A stretch of 64,000 nt of DNA from Massariosphaeria phaeospora. Taxonomy: Eukaryota; Ascomycota; Dothideomycetes; Pleosporales. The notes beneath the pieces are model-generated. The model saw only the letters and a program-made list of their open reading frames with translations. It was not told where the DNA came from and made no database searches. Position numbers and translations under genes: made by a program. The stretch is from contig JAADJZ010000028.1 in the NCBI GenBank assembly GCA_011032825.1, positions 124,001 through 188,000 on the forward strand, in the 5' to 3' direction. Within the stretch, counting starts at the first letter, position 1. The number at the start of each line of letters is the position of its first letter. Positions 9,147 to 20,088 of the stretch are shown piece after piece.

Positions 9147-9533
9147 TCACCTCGGACCTGTCGATGCGCGCCTTATTTTCGGGCAACGCCTCGTGGCTAC
9201 AGAAAGTAGGATGATGCGCAAAGGAAACAATGGCGGAACGGCGGACGACGCCTCTGATACGTCGTTAGCCTTCGGAACTCGGGGTGCACAGCTGAAGTTT
9301 TGAAACATGCGGAGGCCGTTGGCAGAACTCGACCACGGACTGTTAGAGACGGCATCCTCATCTTCCCACAAGCCGTATTGTAGCTCGACACGGGCTGCGC
9401 CTTTGTGCCGCATTGCAGAAGAGAACAGGTCGAGCAGGTAATACGGAGCGAGCGCATACGTGCACAACAAGAAGCGGCCTTGTGGCGTTTCTAGCCAATA
9501 GGGGTTAGGCGAACAGTCCGTCGAGACTCGGCA
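9147..9533 (-). other. Unassigned coding-like segment
   Basis: A frame open from 9533 to 9147 whose first half reads like real protein: NPYWLETPQGRFLLCTYAL, then hydrophobic and acidic stretches ending ELQYGLWEDEDA. The second half is Arg/Ser-rich and unconvincing. There is no good ATG, and it joins neither the glucuronidase (which stops at 9599) nor, by any splice I could find, the ankyrin gene. It may be a missed exon or a gene remnant. I do not recognise the family. Confidence 0.25.
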
Positions 9534-9598
9534 TCAATAAATAGACTGCTTCTAAAGACCGTACCATTTGCCTGCTTTTTCGCTTTACCTAGTGCATT

Positions 9599-12208
9599 CT
9601 AATCCACAAGTCCAGGAGGCAAAAATGAGACATAGTCGATAGGCGCAGGCTCGATGCCGTCCGGACGACCCACGATCTTCAGCATGTCGCCTTTGTTCAC
9701 CTTCACCCCTCTGAACGTAATCCGTGTCGCAGAATGTCCATCGAGATATATGCTTGGCGCATGGCCCAATCTGTCCTCCAAGTCTCCTGTCCAAGTTCCA
9801 ATCGTTCTGTTTCCAATGTCGAGCTGGTACTGCGCTTTCCCGCCAATCAAGTCATAGTAGTTGACGGCTATATCGTATGTCCCGCTCGCATAAGTGATAT
9901 TCGCCGTAGCTATTCCAATTGTCGAGTTCGAAGTGGTGATCACAGCGGTATACCCGGATGCCGTGTGGAAAGGGCTGACAGCATATCTTTTGTAGCCGCT
10001 GAGCGACATCTTTTCGGCTTCTATGCGATACGGGTGGTTTCCGACCCTCTTTGCTTCATCAGGAATCTCGGACAGGTTGTAGTAGAATTGATTGATCGCA
10101 TCGCGCCATACGAGGGCATGCCCAGCCTGGTACGTCTGCAGGAAGCGAACATGCTCGTATCGTTCGACATCTATCTTGCCTTCGAGAGACTCCCACTGCT
10201 TGACGAAGGTTTGCGCCACAGAAGCGCCATCGTAGTGCGCGTCGTAAAAGTGCTGAATGACAGTCTTCCCGGACTTCAGACGTTGAGTGTATGGTACATG
10301 ATGGAACCAAAGGAGGAGGTTGTCAGGCGTAGTTTCGACGTTCTCGTACATGCGGGCTATAGCAGGCGGATATTGTCTGGCGTTTCCAGTACCATTTTTT
10401 ACGGTGCGATCCATTCCAAGACTATCCTTGTCTGCTCTAGTCCACTGACCCCAACCGTTATTGTCCTGAGAGGCTGGATTGGGGCCATAATGCGCGTAAA
10501 GAATATCGGTGAGCGTTTGAATACCGAGATTGCCAGTGTAGTTCTCGTATGCCGGCCAGCTCTTCAAAGACATATCAGTCATCGTCTCGATTACCTGACG
10601 ATCAAATCCAAAGGTCAGGCGAATCCAGTCCTGCAATACCTCATCCGGCTCGACCGAAGGGTCCCAAGCCATAATACCGTATGCATAAAGATTCTGGGTC
10701 TATTAGATGTCATCGTGGTGGTAACGGGGAGAGCTGAAACTTACCGACATCGCAAGGTGACTACCTATCCACGTTGTATTGGTTCCTACGTTCACAACAG
10801 CTGCTGATCCACCTAGAGGTCGCTTGAAACGCTCACTGGAGATGATATCTTTGACCTTTGATGGCTTGTCATCGGCGCGTAGATCATACTCCAAGATCTC
10901 TTTCCACAGAGGCGCAAGGTACACCAGATGACACTGATGACCAAGATATTCTTGCGTGACTTGGAGTTCAATCGCAGTGCTTGTTTTCCGTAGAGTTGAA
11001 AATAAAGGCGATGGCGGTTCGCGAACTTGGAAGTCAATGGGACCGTATTTAATCTGCACCACTACATTGTCGTCGAACTTCCCATCCAAGTGCTGGAAGA
11101 ATTCTACACCGGCGTTCGCACGATCCGCAGTCCAGTTTGCGGGGTTGATGTGATTGTCGTAAACGAATGCACGGAACATGACTATGCCGCCATGAGGTTT
11201 CGTGGCTCTTGCAAACATGTTGGCCCCATCGGCCAGGGTGCGGTTATACGTCAAAGGCCCAGGTTGGCCCTCCGAATTAGCTTTGACGAGATAGCCAGCC
11301 ATGTCGGGTACGCGCGAGTATATTTTATCTGTAATATTTGCCCACCATGCATCAACCTTGGGATCAAGAGGGTCAAACGAGTCCAGACCTCCGAACCGCT
11401 GCGGCGATGCAAAGTTCAGAGAGATACCGAGCTGTACTCCATATGGCCGCATTACATCGGCTAGTCTTCCTAGCCCTTCGATATTTCGCGAGTTCAGCAG
11501 CTCAGGATTCGCGTTGACGTTGTTGATGATAATCCCATTGATACGAATCGAGGCCAGAAGGCGTGCATACTCGGCGACACGAGTTACATTGTCCACGACA
11601 TATCCGTCCCGGAAGAAAATAGAAGGCCCGGCGTATCCGCGTTCTATACTGCCGTCGAGATCTGGAGCACACGTCAGCCTACATTACGCAGCGTTCCTAG
11701 CTCGGAACTCACTATCCCATTCATTGACCCATCTAATCGGCGCATGGGGATTAGAGACGTACGCTACGGGATCGAACTTCTCTTGGCCAAGTCGAGATAG
11801 GTATTCAAATGCACCGTATAAGGCACCGCGTTCGTTTTGTCCCACAATCACGACATTGCGTCCCTCGGTGCTCAGGAAAAAGCCGTCTCCTGCGAGATCT
11901 TCCACCTCGTCCAAGTCGCCATATATTTTCTGGTATGCGTCGACCGTGCCAACCACAATTGATGGAGATCCTTGCTTTGCTGTCCCGTTAATGTTGATAT
12001 GTGTTCCGAGAATACCTCTGATCCCCTTTTGCAGCTCTCGACCCGCCGTGTATATCGGACTGCTCGAGGTGCTGTTTAATGCAACAATGGATGAAGGAAG
12101 AAATCGGTAACTGCTGGCATTTGGAACTCGTGCGTATCGCAGCCATGCGCGAGAGCCATCTTCCGCTGCAGCGAGAACAACCAAAAGGACAGCGATGAGT
12201 AGTCGCAT
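9599..12208 (-). CDS. aguA: Alpha-glucuronidase, glycoside hydrolase family 67
   Basis: Three exons, 12208-11713, 11661-10745 and 10693-9599, with two 51-nt introns, encoding 835 residues, close to the usual 840. A signal peptide (about residues 1-15) precedes the GH67 N-terminal AEDGSRAWLRY. GYAGPSIFF is completed across intron 1. The catalytic acid Glu lies in KANSEGQPGP (E296), the paired base residues in GPIDFQVREP (D375) and TQEYLG (E403). Spacings of 79 and 28 residues match those known from bacterial GH67 enzymes. The enzyme removes (4-O-methyl)glucuronic acid from the non-reducing end of xylo-oligosaccharides outside the cell. A TATA box lies about 60 nt upstream. No other xylan gene is adjacent. 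Confidence 0.95.
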
Positions 12209-12268
12209 TTTGTGTAATTCAGGACAATTGGGCTCTGGCCATTACGCACCAAAGTGGCCCATGAATAC

Positions 12269-12276
12269 CTTATATA
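12269..12276 (-). promoter_or_regulatory. TATA box of the alpha-glucuronidase gene
   Basis: On the minus strand this reads TATATAAG, about 60 nt before the ATG at 12208. Position and sequence fit a core promoter; no start-site evidence. Confidence 0.5.
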
Positions 12277-12881
12277 CATACCTATGGCCCCACACCTCGG
12301 TTGGTGGAATAAATGAAGCCCTGGCGGTGATACCATCGCAATGCGCCCTGAAGGTGAGTGGCAAGGTGGCCATTCAGCCTAAAGCTAGAAGCGGCATGAG
12401 ATAACATCGTGCATACTAATTAGGTACATAGCAGAGACGAGGAGCCTCCCAGTAACAGAGGATTGACGTTGTGCCAGCGTGGAGGAATGTTGGAGAACAT
12501 TGTTCGACTCGAGACGAAGTGGTGGAAGGAACAACTGTGGAAGGCCGCCAACAGATCCGAGATTTCGCGCTAAGCCCAAACCAGTTCTTGCGTTCACCTA
12601 GGCAAGCAAAAGGCTAGTCTACTAGCCTTTCCAGAGAATCTAAAAAGCGTGTAAAGATTCATCGGCATCGATTGTGTGCTGGATAAACTTGCAGTCATTG
12701 TTAACCGCTTGGTGATAGATAATTAGACGGATACCTAGGCGAAAGTAGAGCTGATCGGACCAACAGCAAGGTTTTAGTTAGAGCTGAGGACATACCCTCC
12801 TGTTAGTGTTTAGAAAACAATACAAGTTTACATGCTATGTCCACATGGATGGCCGGGTGTGGACGGTACTCTTAGCCGACC
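12277..12881. other. Intergenic between AIM9-like gene and glucuronidase
   Basis: Presumed promoter of the glucuronidase and 3' region of the AIM9-like gene, both on the minus strand. Apart from the palindrome at 12609-12630 I see no gene. Confidence 0.45.
12609..12630. repeat. 22-bp perfect palindrome
   Basis: AAAGGCTAGT, CT, ACTAGCCTTT: two 10-bp arms, fully complementary, with a 2-nt centre. It lies 400 bp upstream of the glucuronidase start and 250 bp after the stop of the AIM9-like gene. It could be a dimeric binding site carrying two inverted GGCTAG words, or a 3'-end hairpin. Confidence 0.6.
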
Positions 12882-14731
12882 TCATTCGTCTTCGTCAAAG
12901 TCATCGAACGGCCAGTGTTTCTCACTCATATCTCTGAGCCACGGCTCGTCTTCAATTCCGGCCAGCCCTTCCTCCTTGATCATAGCTGCTTTCTCTTTCG
13001 CATCTTCAAACAGCTCATTCGACGTCCATCCATCAACGCCGACGCCAAGTACATCGCGGATGCGTTGCATCTCAACGTCAACCTCGCGGAGCGACTCATC
13101 CAATGCTAGCCTTCTCCGGGTCTCTTCCTCGCTGATTGCGACAGGGCAGGGCGGGATCGTGCCATCCGGGCCTACCTGAGCAATTTTCGACCAGTTCTGT
13201 GAGACCAGAGCGATGTCAAGTTGAAGATGAGTACTGAGGCCTTCCCACGGGTTGCCGGCATGCTCATATACCGAGCGTTTGAGAAGAGCTTTATCTTGCT
13301 GCAGAGCTTGCCAATGTAGTCTATTGGAGCGTCGCGTGAACCCAAGGTAAAAGAAATGCACATGGCGGCGGCGGTATAGCTCTAGTGCTTCGACGCGGTC
13401 ATCCTCATCCATAGTTTCGAAATGTTCGGGAAGCTTTGGAGGTGTAAATGATAGAGATTCTTGATCAGCGTAGTTCTGGAAATACTTCGGTATTCCTCCT
13501 GCAAGGAATGTTGGAAGAACCGTAGAATGCTGCCAATCGATCAAGCCTGTGATGGTACAGTCATCGGCAACGAAGATGTTGTTCGGCTGAAGGTCTGGAT
13601 GACGAAGAATAGGAACGTTGAGCTCCGGATTAGCAGGTGGCAGGTACGGAGCTATCTTTGAGTAATCCTCCAATGCTTGTTTATGCTTCTCAGGATCCTG
13701 TTTCTCGTAGTCAAATGTTTCGCGATATTGTCGATCGAATGGAAAGCGTAGTCGTGCGTAGCTGCGAATCCATGCCAATTCTTTTTCCGCCGGCGCCTGG
13801 AGTACGGGGAGAGACTTGTCATCTGCAGGTGTTAACAGTTACTAATGTAAGTCTGGGATTTTGTTACCCACGCGGACCCCGATCCACATCAAGCTGTTCG
13901 CGTTTGCCAAACCACCACCGCAAGGAAGCATAAGGCCCTACACACAGTTCGCCGCCAGACCCAGGAATTTCGATTCTGGGGGAGTCTGGAGGTAGATCAT
14001 GAGTGTAGTATATGCTACCACTAGCAGGCAGAGCTGTGTTGAAGAGCTTTGCTTCTAGCTTGACCACATCATGCAGAACTTGGAGTCTTTGCTGCTCAGC
14101 CAGCTGGAACCAGGTCTCGCCAATCGGACGGCCTGGGAGTTTCTCCATCAGAATGTATTCTGAGCCAACAGGTCCAGGATCGAGAGAGTATCCCAAGACT
14201 CGTGGCGTAGGTATGCCATGGGTACGAGCAAAATCCAAGGTAGCGACTTCACTCGCAGTCGCCAGACGCCGTGGTGATGTCGAGGGGTATGGAAGACGGG
14301 CGATAATAGAGAAGCCATCATTCATGAATATCTCGAAGACGCGGTTGAAGCCGCCCTCTGCAAGTTTGCGAAAATTTACTATATCTGCGCGGGATCGGTT
14401 GACAGCCTGTGCAGCGACCTTCTTGAGTTCTTCTACATCAAACTTTAGACGGCGCTCAGACAATCGGAGTCGCTCATTATATCTACACATGAGAGAATTA
14501 GTGACCCACTGCCAGAGCAGAGTATCCTATGGTAACTCACAACCATCTTCCGGAAGTGTACTGATATAGCTCACGCTGGTATTCCGTATTAGCCTTGCCA
14601 TTCCCAGGAGTCGCGGTAACGCTGTGGTATGAATCGTGGTAACAGCGGCAACTGTGGGTGCTGAACTTGCTTCGTCCTAAAATCCGTAAAGCTGTTGGCC
14701 AAGGAGCCATTCCATATGAGCGATTGACCAT
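12882..14731 (-). CDS. AIM9-like mitochondrial APH-family kinase
   Basis: Three exons, 14731-14541, 14482-13872 and 13822-12882 (introns of 58 and 49 nt), giving 580 residues. The N-terminus is basic with Ser/Tyr and no acid residues for about 40 positions, which fits a mitochondrial presequence. YTSGRWL then continues across intron 1 into YNERLRLSERR, the typical opening of the fungal 'altered inheritance of mitochondria 9' family. Kinase-like motifs are RHPDLQPNN (H342, D344, N349) and LIDWQ (D363). A long helical, acidic C-terminus ends EDE. Members are phosphotransferases of unknown substrate, some acting in mitochondrial maintenance. Second start codons lie at 14710 and inside the presequence. 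Assignment to the family is firm, the symbol is not. Confidence 0.85.
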
Positions 14732-15981
14732 TCACGTTGATCCAAATAACGACCCTAGGTGCTACATCCGTATTCGCGATGTCAAGCAAGTGCGCTCGGC
14801 CATTCGCCGCCGCTGGACTACAGGGAGTATGGCGACGTACGTCTGAGCTTGGATGGCAGAGTATTTCAAAACCTACATAATGGCTTGCCACCTCCCACAG
14901 AGATCGCGACTAGAGGGCATCGTGTTGTGGTCGTCGGATGTGTGGTGTATGGAGTGTGGGAGTGCGGACCGCGTGTCCTCGTTGACTTCGCGCGTTTGGA
15001 GCTAACGTGAATAGGCTTAGCCTATTCAACCCCTCTTCCAACTGTCCTCTTTCATCACTCGACTCTCAACACTCATCATTATCGTTCCTCGGCGTCACAT
15101 ATCATCTGCGCTCTATTAGTTTGTTACAATTCTTGCGTGTTCAATTTCCTACCATGAGTGGACCAGTTTGACCAGTTCACGCCGCGTCCAGCGTCCTCGA
15201 ACGTTACTTCACCGAGTACGATGCATAAGAAGAGGCGATCAACAAAGAGCATGCAAATGTCAAGAATAGCTGATTTTGCAGCGTGTCACTTTTATGCATA
15301 TAATTCTGCAATGGCGGTGTAAAGCTGTAATGCAAAAATTAGGAACTTCACTTGAGAAAGGGATTATAGAAGACGAGGAGCTTGATGGGCCTCTCTTTGT
15401 ATTGTGTAAATCATATGGCTGGGGATCGTCCTGCAGTGCTCGTCTCCTGTTTCCTACTTTTCAAGGACCTTGGACCGCTACTTCTACCGGCACCTGAGTA
15501 TGGGGAGGGGGAATATCGACGCATTGGTTCTTTCAATCAACAGGAAAGACTTCGGCGAGCATCCGACATCACAAATCTCGATTTACTGATCACGCGGCCA
15601 TTGATATTCCACCGAATTGGATGAATTTTTGGGCAATTACTGCCGAGGCTTCGAGCTGCGAGGCATACTAAGAAACCCGATCTGGAGATACAGGCCATGT
15701 CTCATGGACCATGTAAAGCTGCAAGCTTTGGAAATTCGACTCATCGACATGTAGTCGTAGTCCATTGATACCCAAGCCCTGTTTGACACCACAAAGGAAA
15801 ATGTAACCTGAAAGAGTAAAGAAACCCCTCCATTCGCCTTTTTGAGCCACCGACCAAGATTAGCACATTCAAGATGTGTTTCCGAGATCGTGCGACGTAA
15901 CCGGTTAGCTTCCTCGAGATGGACAACCTGACTAGTCAGCTCCCTCGAGATTAACGAACCGAATGATCAGATTCCTCGGCT
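14732..15981. other. Intergenic, 1.25 kb, no gene seen
   Basis: Between two minus-strand genes. Short frames exist on both strands but lack start context, domain or splice support. Near 15895-15990 the phrase ACTAGTCAG/GACTGGTC with CCTCGAGATT recurs imperfectly, suggesting small local duplication. Nothing else recognised. Confidence 0.4.
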
Positions 15982-18249
15982 TTAACGACCAGACTGGTCC
16001 GATTGTTCAGCCTTTTCACCCTTGAACACGCTCATCTCGTAAGCCGTGCTTAGGTCGTACCGAGTCTTTCGAACATTCTGATCAGAATCGCCGCGACTAT
16101 CTGTACGCGGAAACATGTGTTTGTTGAACGTCTTGAGGGGTCGCAGCGCTGGGTGCACGTCCTCATCTTTGTACCGTGAGCTTGTAGTGTCGAAGGTCTT
16201 GCGGGTTCGCAGCGCTGGGTGCACGTCCTCGTCCTCGTACTGTGAGCTTGTAGAGCTTCCAGGCGAATTGTCCCGCAGAGCCTGTCGGATGTTCTCCACG
16301 GAGACAATACGTTTGCCCAGGGCGCCAGTGGAGCCTTCACGATCGATATGATCATCAAGAGTCCCGGAAACATGGCCACGCACGGATGTCCAGCGGGTCG
16401 GGCTCATGATGGGGATCGAAGGCGGGGCAACACGCGGTTCGAAGCCGGGCCAGGGCTTGCGCTGTGGTACAGGTGACTCAAAGCCTGGCCAGGGCGTACG
16501 TTGGGGCACGGGCTCATCTTGGACAGGGAACGCCTCGCTGATTGGGGTCCTTTCCTTGATAGCTGCGCGCAGATTGCTGGCATAGGGGATTGGCTGGATA
16601 GGTGCCGGAATGCGGGTTGCCTTCGGAGTGCCGGTGTAAGCTCGAGCAGGTGGTCCTTCCGGCGACACACTTCGTCCATAACCAGTACCCTCGTAGCTCG
16701 GAACGCGGTCACCGGCTGGGCTACTCTGCAGGCCTCCGTAGTGCTCGTTGGTATCGTCTTCAACTATCGGGCGCGTGATTGGAGCCAATGGGGGAGTCGT
16801 TGGCGTGGTTGGTTCTGCTATATCCCGAAAGATCCTAGACGCACTGGGTACGAAGGGGTTCGAGTTGCGAATAGCGTCATATCCATCGGAAGGCTTCCGC
16901 TCGTGGTTGGCCATAGACAGAGCCTTTTCCATCGACACGTGTCTAGGCCTACGCGTCGGTGTCTGGGCCGGCTCCCGAGGGATCATCTTAGGAGGAGTGC
17001 GTGGAAGCTCGACCGCTCGTGTAGTGCCATGAAGTGGACTACGTGGCTCGTCGCTGTGACTTTTGTTAGCCCTAAAGCTTTGTGAGAACCGCTTTGAGCT
17101 GGCCCTCGACAGTGATGCCACCGTCGAGACACTCATTGAGCGGAGTAAAGAGGTCGTGGTGTTGACTAACCCGCCACCGTGTGCATTGTTCTCGAGTGCA
17201 TGGAGGGTTTTCTTCCGTTGTGCTCGCTCCCTCTGCTCTGCGATCCAGTCCTCAAGTTTGACCTTGAACTTTGGGCGCTCGACCATTCCACCATAACCTG
17301 GGAACACACGCCGCAGTTCCGATTCTTCCTGCGCCATTGTCGCGTTCGCTTGGACCATATCATCGTCGCAGCGCCTCGGAAGTGACGGGCTCAACTGCGA
17401 GTTCAAGTATGGGCGCAACGGGCTCCGGGCCGCCACTGGTTGAGGGACTGGAGGGTTGACGTTGCCTTCGGGGAACGCAAGGCGGCTGGGCTTTGCGTCC
17501 TCAATAAACGATGCAAGCTGGCCATAGTGTCGTCGGCCTCGGATGTCGTAAGACTCGCGGACAGCGTCGACGATTGGCACAAGGACCTCCTCCCACGCAG
17601 TGCATACGCTGCGCTTTTTGAAGTAACGGAGACCGAAGGGATTGTGGGTCTTCCCTACCTTCAGTTCTTGCAGCAGCCACGCGTACAGCAACTTTTCGAA
17701 CTCGATCACTGTCCAATCCGTCTTGTCGATCCTACCATACACGCTGCTGTTCTCGGTATAGCTAGACGAGCGTATGTCCGCGCGGGGATCATGTCGCAGC
17801 TGGCCTTCGTCGTAGAGCGTGTAGAAGAACAGGAGATCCTTGCCCGTGAAGCTACCTGGAGCCGCGGCGCGCGGCATGCCCTCTGGCTGGACGAGCAAGA
17901 AGCAATCGCGAAAGTCGGCCCATGGCTTCAGGAAAGCATCCAGGCCGAGGATTCGGTCTTGAAGCTCTTGCAAACCACCATCGAACCTCAGCCTGTGGAG
18001 TGCGCGCTTCAATTCCGGCGTCATCTTGTCTTTTTTCTCTTTGCCGGGGGTGAGGAGGTTGCGGAGGTTCCCGAACGTGGGAGACGCGACCCGGTTCTCC
18101 ATCTCGAAGAATAGCTTTGCGAGTTCGGCAGAGATCGATGCGGTTTTGGAGGCGGTGGTTGGGGAAGCGATGGGGAGAGAATGAGAAGAGAAGAAATAGA
18201 GGTTTGGCGAGGCCATCGCAGTTGCGGGGCCAACGTTGTGCTGGCTCAT
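15982..18249 (-). CDS. Large hypothetical protein, Ser/Pro-rich with a folded N-terminal half
   Basis: Single open frame of 755 residues from the ATG at 18249. I do not recognise the family. Residues from about 25 to 250 look folded (ELAKLFFEMENR, LKRALHRLRFDGGLQELQD, FFYTLYDEGQL, IEFEKLLYAWLLQELKVG). A charged helix with DWIAEQRERAQRKK lies near the middle. The remaining C-terminal part is low-complexity, with many SP, RSP and TPP motifs typical of phosphorylated scaffold proteins. It holds two internal duplications: PQRTPWPGFE/PQRKPWPGFE, and the pair containing EDVHPALRTRKTF and EDVHPALRPLKTF. No signal peptide or membrane segment. Probably cytoplasmic or nuclear; function unknown. Confidence 0.75.
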   Translation of the reverse strand: MSQHNVGPATAMASPNLYFFSSHSLPIASPTTASKTASISAELAKLFFEMENRVASPTFGNLRNLLTPGKEKKDKMTPELKRALHRLRFDGGLQELQDRILGLDAFLKPWADFRDCFLLVQPEGMPRAAAPGSFTGKDLLFFYTLYDEGQLRHDPRADIRSSSYTENSSVYGRIDKTDWTVIEFEKLLYAWLLQELKVGKTHNPFGLRYFKKRSVCTAWEEVLVPIVDAVRESYDIRGRRHYGQLASFIEDAKPSRLAFPEGNVNPPVPQPVAARSPLRPYLNSQLSPSLPRRCDDDMVQANATMAQEESELRRVFPGYGGMVERPKFKVKLEDWIAEQRERAQRKKTLHALENNAHGGGLVNTTTSLLRSMSVSTVASLSRASSKRFSQSFRANKSHSDEPRSPLHGTTRAVELPRTPPKMIPREPAQTPTRRPRHVSMEKALSMANHERKPSDGYDAIRNSNPFVPSASRIFRDIAEPTTPTTPPLAPITRPIVEDDTNEHYGGLQSSPAGDRVPSYEGTGYGRSVSPEGPPARAYTGTPKATRIPAPIQPIPYASNLRAAIKERTPISEAFPVQDEPVPQRTPWPGFESPVPQRKPWPGFEPRVAPPSIPIMSPTRWTSVRGHVSGTLDDHIDREGSTGALGKRIVSVENIRQALRDNSPGSSTSSQYEDEDVHPALRTRKTFDTTSSRYKDEDVHPALRPLKTFNKHMFPRTDSRGDSDQNVRKTRYDLSTAYEMSVFKGEKAEQSDQSGR
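16126..16253. repeat. In-gene tandem duplication, period 66 bp
   Basis: Two copies (16126-16187 and 16192-16253) sharing the core TCGCAGCGCTGGGTGCACGT. The period of 66 is a multiple of three, so the reading frame of the 755-residue protein is kept and 22 residues are duplicated. Confidence 0.7.
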
Positions 18250-18737
18250 GGCAAAAACGGCGGGGTAACTGCAGTGAAGTTGTTGTGCGGTGTGGTGAAT
18301 GCAACGGTTGCTCGGTGACTAGAGGTGTGAGGTCGGTGTGTGACTCCGCTGGCGCACTGTTCCGTGCTTCACCACTAACATCAGTGAAAGCTTTCGCCAC
18401 CTTGAACTCCGAGCTCGGTCCGTCCCATGACGGCTTCCCATCCGCCATGAACTCGAATCTTCGAGACAGACTGTTGTTGACAGACTTGGCAACGAACGCG
18501 TCCGCGTCCCCCGGTCGACCGAGCTCGAAAATTTTCGCGACAGCTCCTCAACCCAAAACAAAATCGTAGCTTCTCAACCGCCACTTCTCAACCGTCACGT
18601 TTCAACCTTCACGCTTACGCTGCATATCCCGACGGACGACAACTTACTCCTGGTACGTACGAGCTCCTGTGTCTCTAGTGCTATCGCCTGTAACTGATAC
18701 CGTGGCCAGAGTCTTCTCCTGAAATTCCCTCATCGCC
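18250..18737. other. Divergent promoter region
   Basis: 488 bp between the minus-strand 755-residue gene and the plus-strand gene at 18738. Both leaders and promoters must lie here. A GTACGT...CAG pair upstream of 18738 could be a leader intron. No coding content supported. Confidence 0.4.
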
Positions 18738-19124
18738 ATGCAGCGAATCACGCCACCACTCCGCCGACCGTTCACCATCGAGGACGTACATGCCTGGGCG
18801 CGTGAGTACTTCGAAAACGACATCAAGTATCTACTACACCCAGAGACGTTGATCTACGAAGAGTTTATGCCCAGGGCCTCATCCCCACATGGAAGGCAGC
18901 TCTTCTTGGGAACCTACAGCATCCACGGCGAGAATGTAGATGCTGGGGCGATGATCCACTACCAACCCCCGGTTGAGCTAGGCGCGTCCGAACTCGTATC
19001 TTACCGCAGAAAGACAATGTACGGCGATGATCCAATTGCGGATGTTGCGCAGATCGAGATGATCAAGCCCTTCTCCGATCTTCAAGAGGAACCCAATGAG
19101 CTTCGTGCACTGCCAAAGGGATAG
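18738..19124 (+). CDS. Small hypothetical protein (128 aa)
   Basis: Single exon with the ATG at 18738 in a good context (CGCCATGC). The protein begins MQRITPPLRRPFTIEDVHAW and is charged and compact, with a WAREYFENDIKYLL helix and a central GTYSIHGENVDAG strand region. No signal peptide, membrane segment or motif I recognise. It is transcribed divergently from the 755-residue gene. Codon use looks coding, and the frame is not a shadow of any opposite-strand gene. Function unknown. Confidence 0.6.
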   Translation: MQRITPPLRRPFTIEDVHAWAREYFENDIKYLLHPETLIYEEFMPRASSPHGRQLFLGTYSIHGENVDAGAMIHYQPPVELGASELVSYRRKTMYGDDPIADVAQIEMIKPFSDLQEEPNELRALPKG

Positions 19125-19609
19125 TCGGAAAGGCCTAAATGTGGTCTGTTGAGCTTCAATTACCATAGTCAAATGCAACTGGACTTCACGATAGCTGACG
19201 TCGGTGTTCAGCCTCGGATTGGGCATGTCCCTGCCCTGGGCGATGTAGCCTACAGATATACCAATGTAAATTGTGATTTATCAGATTAGATCTGCACCTA
19301 TAATCGCCAGCCTGTCCAGAAGGATCGCCACAAAGCGCTCTTAACACCTACATTCCTGTATGCTTTGGCACCGACACAATGTTTCAGCACCGTGACTCGA
19401 GCATCGATTTCACACGCACAATGTGAATCTCACAACAATGAATTGCACAATGCCCGTTCGCTCCTACATTTACTCCTATAAAGTACACGTACAACAAGAC
19501 TCTCCCAAGCCAACGCATCGCACTCTTCCCCTGAATCGCCACGCACACCCACCTACACAACCATCTCAACGCCCTGGAGGCACTCTATCTACCAACACCA
19601 CACACCGAA
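19125..19609. other. Intergenic / promoter of the first microprotein gene
   Basis: 485 bp with a TATAAAG at 19477-19483, 127 nt before the ATG at 19610, and a CA-rich leader. No gene seen. Confidence 0.45.
19477..19483 (+). promoter_or_regulatory. TATA box before the Gly-rich membrane microprotein
   Basis: TATAAAG, followed by a leader rich in CA and CCA up to the ATG at 19610. Position fits a core promoter. Confidence 0.45.
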
Positions 19610-19900
19610 ATGGCCCCCCTCGCGCTCGCAAAACGCTATCTCAGCGATCCCGACACCATCAACACCCTAGTCCAACTCGTCGCTCGCAAAGGCGGCGGTG
19701 GAGGTGGAGGTGGAGGTGGCGGTAAAGGAGGCGGCAAGAGCGGCAAATCTGGGGCGGTGGGCGGTGGAGGAGGCATGGATGCAACGCAAATTGCGACTAT
19801 TGTGGGCTGCGTGTTGGGGGGGCTCGTTGTACTCGCCTTGGTGTTGTACATTGTGTATAAGATTATGATGAGGCGGAAGCGGGCGAGGGGTGCGGTTTGA
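19610..19900 (+). CDS. Gly-rich single-pass membrane microprotein (96 aa)
   Basis: Single exon. The order is a short N-terminal part (MAPLALAKRYLSDPDTINTL), a glycine tract of 11 followed by GKGGGKSGKSG and a second Gly run, then one hydrophobic segment at about residues 61-86 (IATIVGCVLGGLVVLALVLY), then a basic tail MMRRKRARGAV. By the positive-inside rule the tail faces the cytosol. There is no cleavable signal peptide, so it is either N-out or tail-anchored. The layout (short head, one TM, basic C-terminus) is shared with 20642-20867 and 21273-21513 on the same strand. Function unknown; a membrane sensor or effector-like role would be speculation. Confidence 0.65.
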   Translation: MAPLALAKRYLSDPDTINTLVQLVARKGGGGGGGGGGGKGGGKSGKSGAVGGGGGMDATQIATIVGCVLGGLVVLALVLYIVYKIMMRRKRARGAV

Positions 19901-20088
19901 GCAGGCAGCCGTGGGATGTCTTTGGCAGTTTCTGCTAGGCGGTTTGTAAATACTGCTGTACTGCCCTGGCCCCTGGACGAGGGACCCAGATGCAACTCAC
20001 GCGGTTAAAAATACTAATTCTATTGTCAAGTTCATGAACGTTTTAATATATCACATTTCTCGAACCCACCCGTACATCACCTTAAACA

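Noticed and set aside
9734..10807. 357-codon plus-strand frame opposite the glucuronidase
   Set aside because: Shadow of the GH67 gene; crosses its intron and has no domain.
9599..14731. Glucuronidase and AIM9-like gene as a xylan-use cluster
   Set aside because: No xylanase, transporter or regulator is adjacent, and the AIM9-like gene has a mitochondrial presequence; co-location looks incidental.
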